Of a stretch of DNA of 64,000 nucleotides, positions 28,091 through 38,841 are shown in pieces. Position 1 is the first letter of the stretch. Each line of letters opens with the position of its first letter. Both the position numbers and the translations under genes were made by a program. Source of the DNA: Paulinella micropora (lineage: Eukaryota; Cercozoa; Imbricatea; Euglyphida; Paulinellidae); the NCBI GenBank assembly GCA_019918135.1, contig WBZZ01002865.1:207001-271000 (forward strand). The letters run 5' to 3'. The notes beneath the pieces are model-generated. The model saw nothing but the letters and a program-made list of their open reading frames with translations. It did no database searches and was not told the DNA's origin.

Positions 28091-28157
28091 GAGGGGAGCG
28101 ACCATACCCACAAAGAATATCCAAAGCGAGAGCATTGAGCGAGAAGTGCTGGTGAAC

Positions 28158-30291
28158 ATGAATCAAAATGCAAAGTTGCTTGCTGAGCTGCAAGGCAGGT
28201 TACAAGCAGTCTTGCGAGCAAGATTGCAAACACACAGCCAAGTCTGTTTAGAAAGCGAGTGTAAATTCGACACGGGAGCCAGCAGGGCGAACTGGCTTGC
28301 TCAAGGCTCTTTTAACATTGTCGTGTTCCCCAACAATAACAAAAGCGACGACAAAGTACACCGCTATGGATTTTATATCCACCGCGCTGAAGAGTGTGTT
28401 TCGAGGCGTTTGGCTTGGACCAAGGAAATGCACGACAAAGGCATTGGCGCCTACGAAAGCCTTAGTCACCACAAGATTCTTGACTGCAAGGCAGTTACTG
28501 AATTTGTACGCGTTATTAAGAATATCTTTGACCAAGATGAGCTCAAGGCCCTAAAAAATAGAGGGTGACGACTTGAAACCAGCGAATTTTCTGGTGTATG
28601 AAGAAGACACAGGCGGCTTGATTGTCTTAATGGGGGATGCAGACCTGTTCGAAGGCAGACACAACGCGCCCGCCAACCGACTAAGCCTGTGGTCATTAGA
28701 AATGCTGCTAAGCCCGAACGACCAAGATAAGGCCCCGCCCCCGCTGCCTGTCAGGCTGGCCATTGGCGTGTTTATTTCCACGCTGGCCATAGGCAAGGCT
28801 GGTCTTTGCGAAAAGGCCAGCGTGGAAGGAGTCCACGTTTTCCAGGAGATCTTAGCCAAAACCAGCTCCGAGCAAAAAATTACGCAGACGGAGCTGTTCA
28901 GGCTCGCTATAGCCTCGGTAGCCAGCCTGAGTTTCCGCAAGAGCAGAGATACCTTTGATTTTCTAAGGGCTCTCGTGCATTATGTGGCAGGTCCTGCGCG
29001 GCCTGTCATGTACAGCAGTCCCCACGCGTTGGAAGGGGAGCGGAATACCAGGTTTGCGCAGTTGCACGATCTGGGAGTAAGAGCCAGACCATCGGATCTA
29101 ACCATGGCGGTGGAGAAGTATCTGGACCTGCTTGTCGGTGTTTTTCAGCCTACTGATAAGGACAGCAAGGAATCCGAGGACCAGGTTAGTGCGTTGCCTG
29201 GTTTGTTGCAAGCGCTGAAAGGTGCAGCACACAAGAAAAGACCGTTACCCAAGTGGATCGAGAAGGCGGATATCACAGAGGCGCTGTGCGACAAGCTGCG
29301 TGCTGGAACCCCAAGTCGGCTCTGCGACGGTGCTGGAGCGCAGGCTCTGTGGCGGGGCACAGCTTTTTGGGCTCAGTCTGGACGTGCTAGACGCACTGCC
29401 ATTGCTACCTTCTTCTTCTTCGGCTTTGAATCTACCCACCAAAAATGGTCGGAATGGAGCAGGATCCTGTACGAAAATCAGATAGGGGTAGCTGACTTAA
29501 GCCATTTCGTACCGTTCTCTCGGAATGATTTGGGCAGGGTCAGAAAGGCAAGCGCCCCCGAGGCACTCTTCGTGTGTGCGAGGGCGGCAGCACACACAAA
29601 TGGATTGCTAGCCTGCTACACTCACCCCGACGATAACGGCACTTTGGCTGAGCATTTGTCGGACAGCGACACGGCGGCATTGGCGTGGCAAGAGTTGTTT
29701 GTGCTCATGCAGCGCTACGCGCAACTGTACCTTAAATATCGTAGAAAAAACTATCCGTTGTTGCGGAAGTGGGACCCTTCGCACGTGGCGGTGTATCGTG
29801 CGGGGCTTTTGGCCTGGGATAGACTCCAGCTGCGTTTTTTAGAACCCCTGTTGTTTGCTGCTGCTGCAAAAGACAATGACTTGGCCTTGAGCTTAGACTC
29901 GCTGGTAGATCAGTGCCAAAAACTGGCAGGGCCTGGCAAGGGTCCCGCGACCCAGCTAGCCACCGCGCTTTACCTGACGCTGCTACTGAATGGCATGACA
30001 TACTTTGCCTCCAGTGAGGAACGCAGAGACAACGCGCTAGCGCCGCTGATCCGGGCGCTCACGAGCATGCAATGCAACGGCCCGTGGAAAGAATCGCTGC
30101 GGGGCTTGCTCCATAAGGACCTATTTAAAATTACGAACCCAAGCGGCGCATTGCATTTACGCGGCATGCTAAAGCTACTTGAAACTAGTACCGAAGAACA
30201 AAAGCTAAAGGACTTTTTGGACACAGTCTGGACACAGGAAGGACGCCGACAAGCAGAAAACAGACAACAAGGCTCAGAGCGCCTTGGCTAA
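28158..30291 (+). CDS. Divergent protein-kinase-like gene, one frameshift
   Basis: ATG 28158 (MNQNAKLLAEL) reads to a stop at 28568. The kinase fold continues in another frame from about 28555. One extra A in an A6 run (28554-28559) accounts for the shift. N-lobe: a glycine-loop-like AQGSFNIVVF. Catalytic loop: GDDLKPANFL, which matches HRDLKPANFL except at HRD. DFG position: GDADL. The divergent HRD and DFG positions suggest a weak or pseudokinase. The C-terminal ~450 residues (helical, Leu-rich) match nothing I know. The stop overlaps the next start (30284), so the two genes may be functionally linked. Confidence 0.7.
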
Positions 30292-31228
30292 ACAGCTGGA
30301 GAAACTGCGACAACCCTACTCGCTTCTGCCAGGAGGATGCCTGTGGGCTGTGAGGAATTTTATCTACCAAGGTACCAAACAGAAAAACCTAACCAAGACC
30401 GACGCCGACACACTCATGTATGTCCTGCACACGCTCATGGCTGCGCGGGCCGGGGGCAGCCTAAGTAGTTACGATGTTGGGGCTATACGTTCCAGACTAA
30501 TGATGGACGGTCTCAACTATGCCGCGGAGTTCAACAAAAACCTCCAGCCTCTACCCGCAGGGAGCAAATGTACGCAATGCACCAACTGCAGAAAGGCTAC
30601 TCAAGGTCCCCGGGAGCTGTTTTACGACGCGGATAACGGTTCTGAAGAGGACAAGAAAGCATGGGCCCGAGTGGCCCCTGGTCTTCCCGCCAAGATACAG
30701 GAGTTGGATCCTGGAGTTTGGAATTCAGAGCAAACGTCGATAGAAAGCTTCTACGAAGCCATGAACCAGCAGGGCTTTCAGCTGTCGGATCCGACGACGG
30801 AGAGCAATGCGCCCCCGGAGATCCGGCGCGGGCTGTACCTTTGTAAGCTCGACGTGATCATTACCAAAGCAGATAATAGCAAACAGGCCACGCCGTTGTC
30901 CAAGCAAGCTATTGTTTTCTTTTGGCACGTCAGCGAGACAGGCGAGATGAGCCAAGTTACGATGGGCTCAGGCCAGAAACCGTCTGGCGGGCTTTTGCCT
31001 GCTTACAGTCGGGGGGTCTGGTGGCCGCGTAGCAATACCGAGACCTTCCTAAATGAAATCCAAGCTGCTATTAACGCCTGCGAGCGCAAGGATTTCAGGC
31101 CGGCGTTGGACTTGACGAGAGCCTACATGAACACCGAGATTATCCCCTCTGACACAACGGGCTGGCAAGCCAGTGTGCAGTTTAGGTTACGGTGCCTGGG
31201 CGCACACCAACTTCCGGGCGCACCGTAA
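30284..31228 (+). CDS. Unknown protein; degraded copy at 42836
   Basis: 314 residues, ATG 30284, overlapping the end of the kinase-like gene by 8 bases in another frame. A CTQCTNC motif near residue 98 could bind metal. The C-terminal half looks mixed alpha/beta (YLCKLDVIITKADN, QAIVFFWHVSETGEMSQVTMG). Two stretches (SYDVGAIRSRLM and WWPRSNTETFLNEIQAAINAC) recur in broken form at 42836-43075, showing past duplication. No family recognised. Confidence 0.8.
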   Translation: MAKQLEKLRQPYSLLPGGCLWAVRNFIYQGTKQKNLTKTDADTLMYVLHTLMAARAGGSLSSYDVGAIRSRLMMDGLNYAAEFNKNLQPLPAGSKCTQCTNCRKATQGPRELFYDADNGSEEDKKAWARVAPGLPAKIQELDPGVWNSEQTSIESFYEAMNQQGFQLSDPTTESNAPPEIRRGLYLCKLDVIITKADNSKQATPLSKQAIVFFWHVSETGEMSQVTMGSGQKPSGGLLPAYSRGVWWPRSNTETFLNEIQAAINACERKDFRPALDLTRAYMNTEIIPSDTTGWQASVQFRLRCLGAHQLPGAP

Positions 31229-31344
31229 AGCTAGTTCATGCGCCGCAGATAGGTAGGAAAGGGAGGAGAAAGGTTCGGAGGAGCCAATTGTAATTTTAAT
31301 TCCAAAAATTTGTCGTCTTCATTTCCAGCCGCAGGGCGGGAGTC

Positions 31345-32404
31345 TTAAATTGAAACTGGAGCCGGAGTAGCTGAAACCGGAGTAGCTACAGCCGGAGCCG
31401 GAGTAGCTGCATTTACTGGGCCGACCGCGGGCTGATCTTTAGGCACCGCTGCTACGGGCACTAACACAACAAAAAAAAAGAAATTAAAACCAAATGCGCA
31501 AAAGAATCAACGGCTGGGCTAGAGATACCAAGACAAAAGGAGACTGCTGCTCCGACGATTGCTAACATCCAGCCAGCAATAGCAAAAGCAAAACCCACGC
31601 CATAGCCTCCGTAGAGAGAGTCGATGGCGTCGATGTGTACGCGATCCTACCGTACAAAAAGCAACAGGCGTAGGACGACAAGCGGGTCTAGGTGGCTAAC
31701 CACGAAGACGGACATGGCAATGATGCCAAAAAGGCAAGATGCTGCGAAGACCAGCACCTGAACCAGCCTGCTCTGAACCTACGTTTACGCCAAGGCCCGC
31801 CAGTGTGTCTGAGCGTCTGCCTGTTTTTGCTCGGGGACCTTGTAACACGTAGGCACGGCAACAAACCCCCCGATCAGGCCCAGGATAGTGAACGCGCGCA
31901 CCGTCTTCAAGCTGCCGGTGGCGGGCGGGATAAGGCCCAATAAGCCCGAGCTCGAATCATCATCGATCCTGTCGTCGGCATATTTGAAACAACCCCCCAA
32001 AGAACTTCCGACAATATCGCATAGGTAATACGCGCAGAATTTCCAGAGATCATAGTCGATCCGCAGCTGCATCGCCACGCATGAATCATACTAACATTTC
32101 TCGGGACAGAATATATTTTGTGCTTACATTGCAATCAGGCGTCAACTCTAAATCGATCCATTCCCAATCAGCTACACCAAATACAACACAGGAAACGTGC
32201 TCTGCACGTGTGAGAGAGATATTTACTGCTGATTGCCACGATGAAGCAGATCATGACGCCCAAGGCAATCCTAGCCAGCACAGGAAAAGAAAAACAAGCT
32301 GAGAGCGCGGAGGGGGGATCTAGCATCACACACCAAGCCAAAATGGCAAAGCTACGAACCAGCACTGCAAAGCTCTTTTTCTGCGGGCCAGACGCTCCGT
32401 GCAT
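31345..32404 (-). CDS. Four-TM claudin/PMP22-like protein, seven exons
   Basis: Reads as exons 32404-32334, 32270-32227, 32171-32128, 32066-31839, 31778-31704, 31646-31529 and 31460-31345. All six introns are GT-AG, 63, 55, 61, 60, 57 and 68 nt long, and every junction keeps phase; the CDS is 696 nt (231 residues). The product has TM1 (FAVLVRSFAILAW/IALGVMICFIV), a first loop with LW..C (YDLWKFC) and further Cys, TM2 (VRAFTILGLIGGFVAV), TM3 (LVQVLVFAASCLFGIIAMSVF), a short second loop, TM4 (YGVGFAFAIAGWMLAIVGAAVSFC), and an Ala/Thr/Pro repeat tail. This is the claudin/PMP22/SUR7 topology; which family is unsure. ATG 32455 is an alternative start. The exon 5 donor is the least certain boundary. 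Confidence 0.82.
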
Positions 32405-32975
32405 GTGTTGGTGACCATGGCTTCTGAATAAAAGCAGACAGAATGCTGCAACCAAAGATATAACAATTATAGTATCAAAAAGAGTAGATTGGTCAAGGAA
32501 AGGGAGGAGGGGGGGGGGGGTGCTTCTCCCCTATCTTTGTAACAAGTACTATAAATAAGACATTTCCGACTAAAAAAGGGAAGAGAGGGGAGTGCCGCCC
32601 CCTCCCCTTTTTATTCTCAGCAGGCGAGGGCACGAAACCTTTTTCTACAACTTGTCGATAAACTTTCTAGACAACAAGCGTTACAACGAAAAAAAATTCT
32701 TTTCTGCTTCTGTGCTTCGTCTTAACGCTTGTTGCGCCGTGGTAAACCGGAACGCAAAAGATGCATGGTATACTAAATTTTATTTTATTCGTGCCGGCGC
32801 TTTTAAATAAAAGTCGGCAGGGATAAAGAAGCTTCGGGGAAGGGAGGAGGGGGGGAGGAGGGGAGGGGGTGAAGCTCTTTCCCCCCTCCCCCCCCTCCCC
32901 GCCCAGTGGTACACTACTTGCTGCATTCTATAGCAGCGGTAGCGACGGTCGCAAACGCATACTAGTATATTAAAA
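32405..32975. other. AT-richer spacer before the 1034-residue gene
   Basis: No supported gene. G run (32506-32520) and a second G-run/C-run block (32838-32900). TATATTAAAA at 32966-32975 adjoins the next ATG. Confidence 0.45.
32966..32975 (+). promoter_or_regulatory. TATATTAAAA next to start codon
   Basis: TATATTAAAA directly before ATG 32976. TATTAA-type motifs also sit just before the 18531 and 17236 starts, so this may be a shared promoter or initiator element. Confidence 0.4.
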
Positions 32976-35900
32976 ATGAGTAAGTGTATTTACTGCAAAA
33001 AACTGTTTGCTGACCTTGTAAGCAAGACGAAGTGGTTGGCGCCAAGTGTTTGGATAACTGAAACGCAATCCGACATTTTGTTCTGCGTAGAAAGCAGGCA
33101 CGAAAAAGTCCAAACTATCGGAGAAACCGTCGGTGTGCACAATGACCTATTTAAAAATTTTCAAGCGCAGGTCTTAGCCTGTAAACGTAAGCCTAATCTT
33201 CACTGCTTTAAGGATTACACAGGGACTGCATTTTTCTACGTGCTGCAGCTAAAGCTCCCCAAAGAAGGAGTCAATTGCCGCAGCCTGCTGGACTGCATAC
33301 GCACTAACAATGTCAAAGGGGGCGCTGTAAGCAGCACTGCCATTGCCGTGGCACGTTGCCTTAATACCATGATACAAGACAAGGCAAGGATATGGAGCAA
33401 TGTGACTGCGACCAACACCCTAGTACTCGCCGAGCCGTTGGAGTGTGTATACCTGGGCGTGCCAAGTGATTTTAGCTGTCTGTTGCCCACCCCGATAGCT
33501 GACGAGGCATACGTGACAGGCTTGGTGCGGTTCTCTAATGCGATTTCCGCATATATAAACCTGTGCGCGGAACTCCACAAGCAGGTGCAGGTCTATGCAG
33601 GTGCACGCAGCTGCCTAGATGTTATTGCAGGCATGACAAAAGAATTTATTGCGCAAATGCTAAAGAACCCGCCTATTAAGGATTCCAAGGTTAACGATAT
33701 AAAGGAAGGCCCCAGGTTTGAACTTTTAGTCACTGACTGCGCTTCTCTGTGGTTCGAACTGCACCGACAAGGCACCGGGCCCCTGACTACATACTTGCAA
33801 CTTTTACAGTACAACAAGAGCCCCTTTCAGTATTGCCGTCGAACCGACCTAGACCTTTCAACGTTTGTATTCCGCGTGCGGGACCTGGGCGTAGTGGAGA
33901 GATTTATGTGGGCACTGCTTTTTGATCCGGTGGAGCTGTACCGCGATGGAAAGCGACAGACAGCCTACATGCGCGAAACAAACCTGAAGCTACAGGTGCT
34001 CATTGCACAGGGGACTGCGACCGCTGTGAGTTTCTACCCGTTGCGGAGCTTGGATGCCCCAAAACCCGTCCCGAAGAAGAAGAAGTCGTTGCGCACTCAT
34101 AAGATCCATAAGGAAATCCTAGATTTGATCGAGGCGGTTCAAGTTCAATGGCCGCGGGACAAGTGGCCTACAGACACGGAAAATACTGTACACGCACGTT
34201 TACATGCAGGCATCCACGTCATTCGGGCGCATGTGCTAGAAACCTCCTTCTCCGTCACGTGCTCCAAGCAAGAGCCCACCAATACCGACAAAGTTTTATA
34301 TCACCTCGTGACAGGCACAGAGGAGATGTCTCTTGCACAAATCCAGCTTGAATTAGCTACGGGTTTTGTAGTCAGCGCATTTAGACTGTACCAGGCGGAA
34401 CGCTTAGTCCGGGAGACAGAGTCTACCTTTGTACAAGATGCATACGTAGCAGCCCTGTTGTCACTGCAGGGGCTGGCGGCCCCAGTTACAAGCCTTTACT
34501 ACTGCCATAGCGACCAGGATAGGAAAGTCCGTCGCGGGATGATCCCGTACCCTGCATGGACCGCACGCATGTCCGGAAAATTCTATATGGGTGTCCGGCA
34601 ACCCCTCCAGGCAAAAGAGCTATCAACAATGGAGAGCCTATCCGGCCAGAACATCCGATCTATCATCGCTTTATGCAATGAGCTAGCCAAACTGCAGTTG
34701 ATGGTAACTAGCCTGGACCCCGCGCATTTACTGTTCGACCAAGAAGAAAAACTATACCTACATAACATCGAGAGCAAGTGCATCTGCATCCCAGTATCGG
34801 GCGACGCCAAGCTCGTCAAGGATATACAAGCCGTACTGAATAGTTCTACGACCCAGACTGAGGAAGCGATGGCGGACGAGATTGCACAGGTAGTCAAACG
34901 CAGCCGACAGAAGATTGGGAGCGAGCCATACGACACTAGGCTACTTGACAGGCAAATCCAGAACATTGTATACATGTCAAACCTTCTGTTGTTCTACTTG
35001 CATCTCCAAAAGCCTCCTGTGTATAAACAGATTTGGGACCAGCTATCATCTACGATATCTTTCAAGGGCTGGTTTTTAAAATGCTGGTTCCTGGCTATGT
35101 TGGACACGCGTCTGCAACTGCTTTGCAATGCCCAAGTATTCCTTACTCGCATCACAAGCAGATTCCTCAAGCAGAAGCAAGGGGGCGGTACTAGTATAAA
35201 CGAGCATCTCGGTATACTTGAATTCTGTGATAATAGTCTATCATTGTTGCAACAGCCTGCGGGCGAGTTAACGGAGGAACATCGCAAATTAGTGCAGGCA
35301 CTCGCTCTGTGCCTACAAGTCATTGTTAGCCTTACGGAGCAAATTGCAGCAAACCTGGACGTTACTGATCAGAATACTCTAACAATCGGTCAGCAGAGAA
35401 CTTTACAGGAACTGCGTAAACTACACGCACGCAAATCGCAGGATGAAATCCAGCGCCTTACCACAGAACAACAGCGGAGAATCATAGAGGCAGAACAGAC
35501 GAAGGATAAGCTAGAGGCGGAGATAAAAAAGCTCCAAACAAATATAGGAAACCTCGAAGAAAAGTGGAGTTTACTTGAAACCATAACAGAAACTAGTGAC
35601 ATCGTATTGATTGCCACTCTGTTATACGAGGATGATCCGGAACAGGTCGAGCCATTCAAACACGCGAATGAGTTAAAAGACCTGTTTGAAAAAAAAGCAG
35701 GCAAAGTGCTTCTAGACGTACTACCATCGACAGCGTGGCAGGAACTACGCAGAGCGCTTGCCAGCACAAGCAACAACGGGGCCAAGAATGTAGCGGACGC
35801 ATGGACGAATTACTCGCAACAAACCCTCGTACATCAACTCTTGGACACAAAATCCAGAGAGTACCATGCATTCACGAAAAAATTAGCTGGCGCGTGGCAA

Positions 35901-36080
35901 GACATAACAACAGATGCTGAATCTACAGAGCAATGCGCACAGCCCGCGCACGTATTGGCGGATTTACGAGGAACCACCGAAACTACACGATACAGAGGAG
36001 TCACGTTTGACACTACCCGGCTAGACATTCGGGACACAATACAGTTAATATTCAAGGACCTGGGGCTACCATTACATTAA
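32976..36080 (+). CDS. Unknown 1034-residue protein with coiled coil
   Basis: ATG 32976. The N-terminal CIYCKKLF could be half of a zinc site. The body is mixed, with no hydrophobic membrane segment. Residues about 345-385 include a Lys-rich linker (PKPVPKKKKSLRTHKIHKE). Residues about 815-875 form a strong predicted coiled coil (EIQRLTTEQQRRIIEAEQTKDKLEAEIKKLQ). Base composition is clearly more AT-rich than in neighbouring genes, and codon use differs accordingly, so it may have a separate origin. No homolog recognised; a structural or tegument-like role is only a guess from size and coiled coil. Confidence 0.85.
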   Translation: MSKCIYCKKLFADLVSKTKWLAPSVWITETQSDILFCVESRHEKVQTIGETVGVHNDLFKNFQAQVLACKRKPNLHCFKDYTGTAFFYVLQLKLPKEGVNCRSLLDCIRTNNVKGGAVSSTAIAVARCLNTMIQDKARIWSNVTATNTLVLAEPLECVYLGVPSDFSCLLPTPIADEAYVTGLVRFSNAISAYINLCAELHKQVQVYAGARSCLDVIAGMTKEFIAQMLKNPPIKDSKVNDIKEGPRFELLVTDCASLWFELHRQGTGPLTTYLQLLQYNKSPFQYCRRTDLDLSTFVFRVRDLGVVERFMWALLFDPVELYRDGKRQTAYMRETNLKLQVLIAQGTATAVSFYPLRSLDAPKPVPKKKKSLRTHKIHKEILDLIEAVQVQWPRDKWPTDTENTVHARLHAGIHVIRAHVLETSFSVTCSKQEPTNTDKVLYHLVTGTEEMSLAQIQLELATGFVVSAFRLYQAERLVRETESTFVQDAYVAALLSLQGLAAPVTSLYYCHSDQDRKVRRGMIPYPAWTARMSGKFYMGVRQPLQAKELSTMESLSGQNIRSIIALCNELAKLQLMVTSLDPAHLLFDQEEKLYLHNIESKCICIPVSGDAKLVKDIQAVLNSSTTQTEEAMADEIAQVVKRSRQKIGSEPYDTRLLDRQIQNIVYMSNLLLFYLHLQKPPVYKQIWDQLSSTISFKGWFLKCWFLAMLDTRLQLLCNAQVFLTRITSRFLKQKQGGGTSINEHLGILEFCDNSLSLLQQPAGELTEEHRKLVQALALCLQVIVSLTEQIAANLDVTDQNTLTIGQQRTLQELRKLHARKSQDEIQRLTTEQQRRIIEAEQTKDKLEAEIKKLQTNIGNLEEKWSLLETITETSDIVLIATLLYEDDPEQVEPFKHANELKDLFEKKAGKVLLDVLPSTAWQELRRALASTSNNGAKNVADAWTNYSQQTLVHQLLDTKSREYHAFTKKLAGAWQDITTDAESTEQCAQPAHVLADLRGTTETTRYRGVTFDTTRLDIRDTIQLIFKDLGLPLH

Positions 36081-36755
36081 CAAAATACAAACAAAGGCTC
36101 AGCTGTGCAAACCTCCAAAGGATTCTGGGGGAAATATAAATCATCCGACAAGGCAGTCGGCGTCAACATGTATCCATTTACAGACAATGGATAGACCTGC
36201 CAAAACTAAAACTTTGTCAAGAATTTTTTATTGTTTGTACACCGGCAAAGCGCGCCCCTGCCCCTTCCGTTTTCTTTGGTCCCAGTGTAAGACCGTCGAG
36301 CTTTAATTAAAAAAAGATTTACGTTTTCTTGGCGCGCCCCCTCTCCCCCTTTTTTTCAAACAGGATTTTTCTCTTTTTCTTTCTCTCCTTTTTTTGCAGA
36401 AGATTTGTCGCCAATTTTGCGTATGTGTACCTGGCATGATATGGCCGAAAAAGGCGGTATTGCCAGAAAAGCCTGGAAACGCTGTCTTTTTCGGCCATAT
36501 CACATGCACACAAGGGGAAGGGGGAGGAAGGGCGCCCCCCCCCCCTCATATGTGGGTTCCCTTCTCCCCCTCCCCTTCCTCTTTCTCCCTCCCCTTTTCC
36601 TCCTCCCCTCCCCTTGCCCGTCTGTTTCTTTGGTTGTCGGGGCCGCGCCGTGTCAATATGGACAAGTGAGAAGTAAACTCTAACTAAAGCAGTGTACGAA
36701 TCTAACCCGCGTACAAAAGTGAGACATTCTCTAAGTCTTGCGCCCCATGTTTCTT
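36081..36755. other. Spacer with repeat-family motif and MITE-like element
   Basis: Contains the recurrent repeat R1 in reverse orientation (36285-36345), the hairpin element at 36434, and C/T-rich tracts (36535-36625). No supported gene. Confidence 0.5.
36434..36509. mobile_element. Short hairpin element (MITE-like), copy 2
   Basis: TGATATGGCCGAAAAA at the left and TTTTTCGGCCATATCA at the right are perfect inverted repeats around a ~40 bp centre. The outer flanks GTGTACCTGGCA and CATGCACAC extend the similarity imperfectly. Confidence 0.75.
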
Positions 36756-37172
36756 TTAATGAGCTGGGCCCGTCCGCTTTTCGGGTTGTCCCGGTTGCAG
36801 AGACGGGTGGCGAGGTGTGGTTGAGTAACAGAAAGACCCGGGCTGGGCTGGGCCAAGGAAGCTGTCCATGTACACTGCAGCTTCCCACTTTTTTTTGCGC
36901 GTGAGCTCGTGAATGCCCACTTGGTCAACTAGCCAGCGCAGAGTAGCATAACTGCAGAATGTCCGCACATAATGTTTGATGTAGCTCTTGGCGCATTCCC
37001 GCGCTGCTCCGTCCACAGGGTCTCGCAAGCGCCTGACCGCCGTCAAAACGACCACACCCTTGGGCCGGGCGGTCTTGGCCTGGACGGTCTTAGCATCTAC
37101 TAAGCTGCAGTGCTCGAAGCCGAGCTTGACAATCACCGCTTTTTTGTTGGCGGTGCGCCCATCCACGCGCAC
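36756..37172 (-). CDS. Small unknown basic protein, start uncertain
   Basis: Open frame of 138 residues beginning with GTG; it stays open upstream to about 37227 with no ATG. Plausible coding sequence (RTANKKAVIVKLGFEHCSLVDAKTVQ, CAKSYIKHYVRTFCSYATLRWLV). The lack of an ATG suggests a missing upstream exon: a pyrimidine run followed by TTAATTAAAAAG lies at 37224-37250 on this strand. No family recognised. Confidence 0.45.
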   Translation of the reverse strand: MRVDGRTANKKAVIVKLGFEHCSLVDAKTVQAKTARPKGVVVLTAVRRLRDPVDGAARECAKSYIKHYVRTFCSYATLRWLVDQVGIHELTRKKKWEAAVYMDSFLGPAQPGSFCYSTTPRHPSLQPGQPEKRTGPAH

Positions 37173-37332
37173 CGACAGGAAGGGGGCCCACCTGGGCGCT
37201 GGGCAGTGCCGTTGGGGCAGGCCCGGTCAAGCTTTTTAATTAAAAAAAAAACCCTTGTTAAAAGGTAATATACGTTTTCCCGGAAAAACTACCTGCCCCC
37301 TTTTCTTAGAACGCGGGGCCGGCGATTGGGTG

Positions 37333-38841
37333 TCAGCCAGCTACCGCGCAGGCCGCCCGGCTTATTTTCATAGGCAGGTCAGTGACGTGTTGCCAGACAT
37401 TGCGGTGCTCGTCGTAGCGCTCCACGCTTGCGAGCGCTTTACCTTCGCAGCTGGAGCCCCCCAGCACATACAGTTCCCCGTTCAGAACGGCGGCGGCCGG
37501 ATCCTCGCGACCCTGACAGAGTGGCGCGACTTCCTCCCAGACGTCCAGGGCCGGGTCATAGCGCTCGACAGAAGCTAGCACCTGGTCTAGCGCGTTCAGG
37601 CCGCCGATGGCGTACAGTCTGTTGTTCAGCACAGCCGCCGAACAACCCCACCTCGCAACCCGCAAGCGTGCCACCGCGGACCACGAGCCTCCGGGGCTGC
37701 AACGTTCCGCGCAGGCGAGGGGTTCGTCTTCGTTGCTCCTGCCACCAAAGACGTAGAGCCGGCCCCCCAGCACACCCCCGCCGGGATAAGCCCGTGCCCT
37801 GGACATAGGTACCGACTCGGACCAGACCTTGGTAGTCGTGTCAAAAACCGCGACGCGTGCCAGTGTTGTAAGGTCGCCCGACCCGCCGAGCAGGTAGATG
37901 TTGCTGCAGAGCGCCAACGCCAGGGCGCCTACACAACCCTGCGCCAGAGCTGGCAGCCGCTCCCACCTCGCGTCCTGTCGGGATGTATCTAGGCGCTCTA
38001 CGTCTCTCAGGCGTTTCCCGACGTCAACTCCCCCCATGGCATACAGGTATTGGCCCACGGCCAAACCGGCGGGGTGCGCGCGGGGCCTGTGAAGCTCGCC
38101 GCGCCGGGTCCAGCTGTTTTGCTTGGCGTCGTAGCAGAACGTGTGACCAAGGCGTTTGGGGTAGGGGTCCGTGCCGCCCGTGCAACAGCCGCCAAACACG
38201 TACAGACAGGTTTGCCTGAGCCGGGCTCGCGTCTTTTCCCTGGAGCTCCAAGAATGGCGCAGAACGGAGAGCTCGACGAGACATTCTTCGCGTTCTACGC
38301 CGGCCTCCACCTCCAGCGTCTCCCGGCCCAGCAGTTCCTGCAGCTCTGTCTTATGCTTCCCGATCATTTGGCGGATGCAGTAGAGTTCGTCGCTGAGCTC
38401 CTTCTGCTCTTGCTCGGAGCTTTGTTCCATGCGCAGGCACAGCGACGCGCTCTTGGCCTCCAGGGCTAGCATGTCTTGCTTGCGCTTGTCAATGGCGGAT
38501 GTGAGCTGCTGCTGGGCTGTCGCAACTGCGCGGGGTAGTTCTTGCCACTTGGTACGCGTGCCTACCAGCCGGAGGTTAAATCCGCCGGCCGAGGTTAGTT
38601 GTTCTAGGAGGAAAGTAGTTGATTCCTCGGCCAGCCCATCCCCAAAGTGTCCGTCCTGCAGCTGGAACAGCTTCGACGCCGTGGCCAACAGGGTCTGGTA
38701 CAGCTCTACAGCGGGCTTGTTCACGACAACAGTGGCGACCGCCGGCTTGCCCTTGCTGTCGTCCTCGCAGTCGTCGAGCCCGCGAGTATCGCTGGCCTTG
38801 GGGGTGTTGTCAGCCAGTCTTCTTTTCTTTCTGGTTAGCAT
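37333..38841 (-). CDS. Kelch-repeat protein with N-terminal coiled coil
   Basis: 502 residues, ATG 38841. Residues about 60-185 are helical or coiled coil (TSAIDKRKQDMLALEAKSASLCLRM, KHKTELQELLGRETLEVEAG). Six kelch repeats follow (about 215-502) with GG pairs and spaced Tyr/Trp (LYVFGGCCTGG, YLYAMGGVDVG, IYLLGGSGD, LYVFGGRSN, LYAIGGLN, LYVLGGSSC), enough for a full beta-propeller. No BTB domain. Pairs with the frameshifted kelch gene at 40039-41318, which shares the same coiled-coil plus propeller plan. Confidence 0.92.
   Translation of the reverse strand: MLTRKKRRLADNTPKASDTRGLDDCEDDSKGKPAVATVVVNKPAVELYQTLLATASKLFQLQDGHFGDGLAEESTTFLLEQLTSAGGFNLRLVGTRTKWQELPRAVATAQQQLTSAIDKRKQDMLALEAKSASLCLRMEQSSEQEQKELSDELYCIRQMIGKHKTELQELLGRETLEVEAGVEREECLVELSVLRHSWSSREKTRARLRQTCLYVFGGCCTGGTDPYPKRLGHTFCYDAKQNSWTRRGELHRPRAHPAGLAVGQYLYAMGGVDVGKRLRDVERLDTSRQDARWERLPALAQGCVGALALALCSNIYLLGGSGDLTTLARVAVFDTTTKVWSESVPMSRARAYPGGGVLGGRLYVFGGRSNEDEPLACAERCSPGGSWSAVARLRVARWGCSAAVLNNRLYAIGGLNALDQVLASVERYDPALDVWEEVAPLCQGREDPAAAVLNGELYVLGGSSCEGKALASVERYDEHRNVWQHVTDLPMKISRAACAVAG

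Noticed and set aside
28460..28560. Intron as explanation for the kinase-like frame change
   Set aside because: Phase-consistent GT-AG choices would delete the helix before the catalytic loop; one base in the A6 run is the simpler explanation.
32592..32810. Small ORF before the 1034-residue gene
   Set aside because: Short, low-complexity flanks, no motif, and no distinct 3'-end signal.
36394..36683. Plus-strand ORFs in the spacer after the 1034-residue gene
   Set aside because: They read through the hairpin element and C/T tracts; no coding-like composition.
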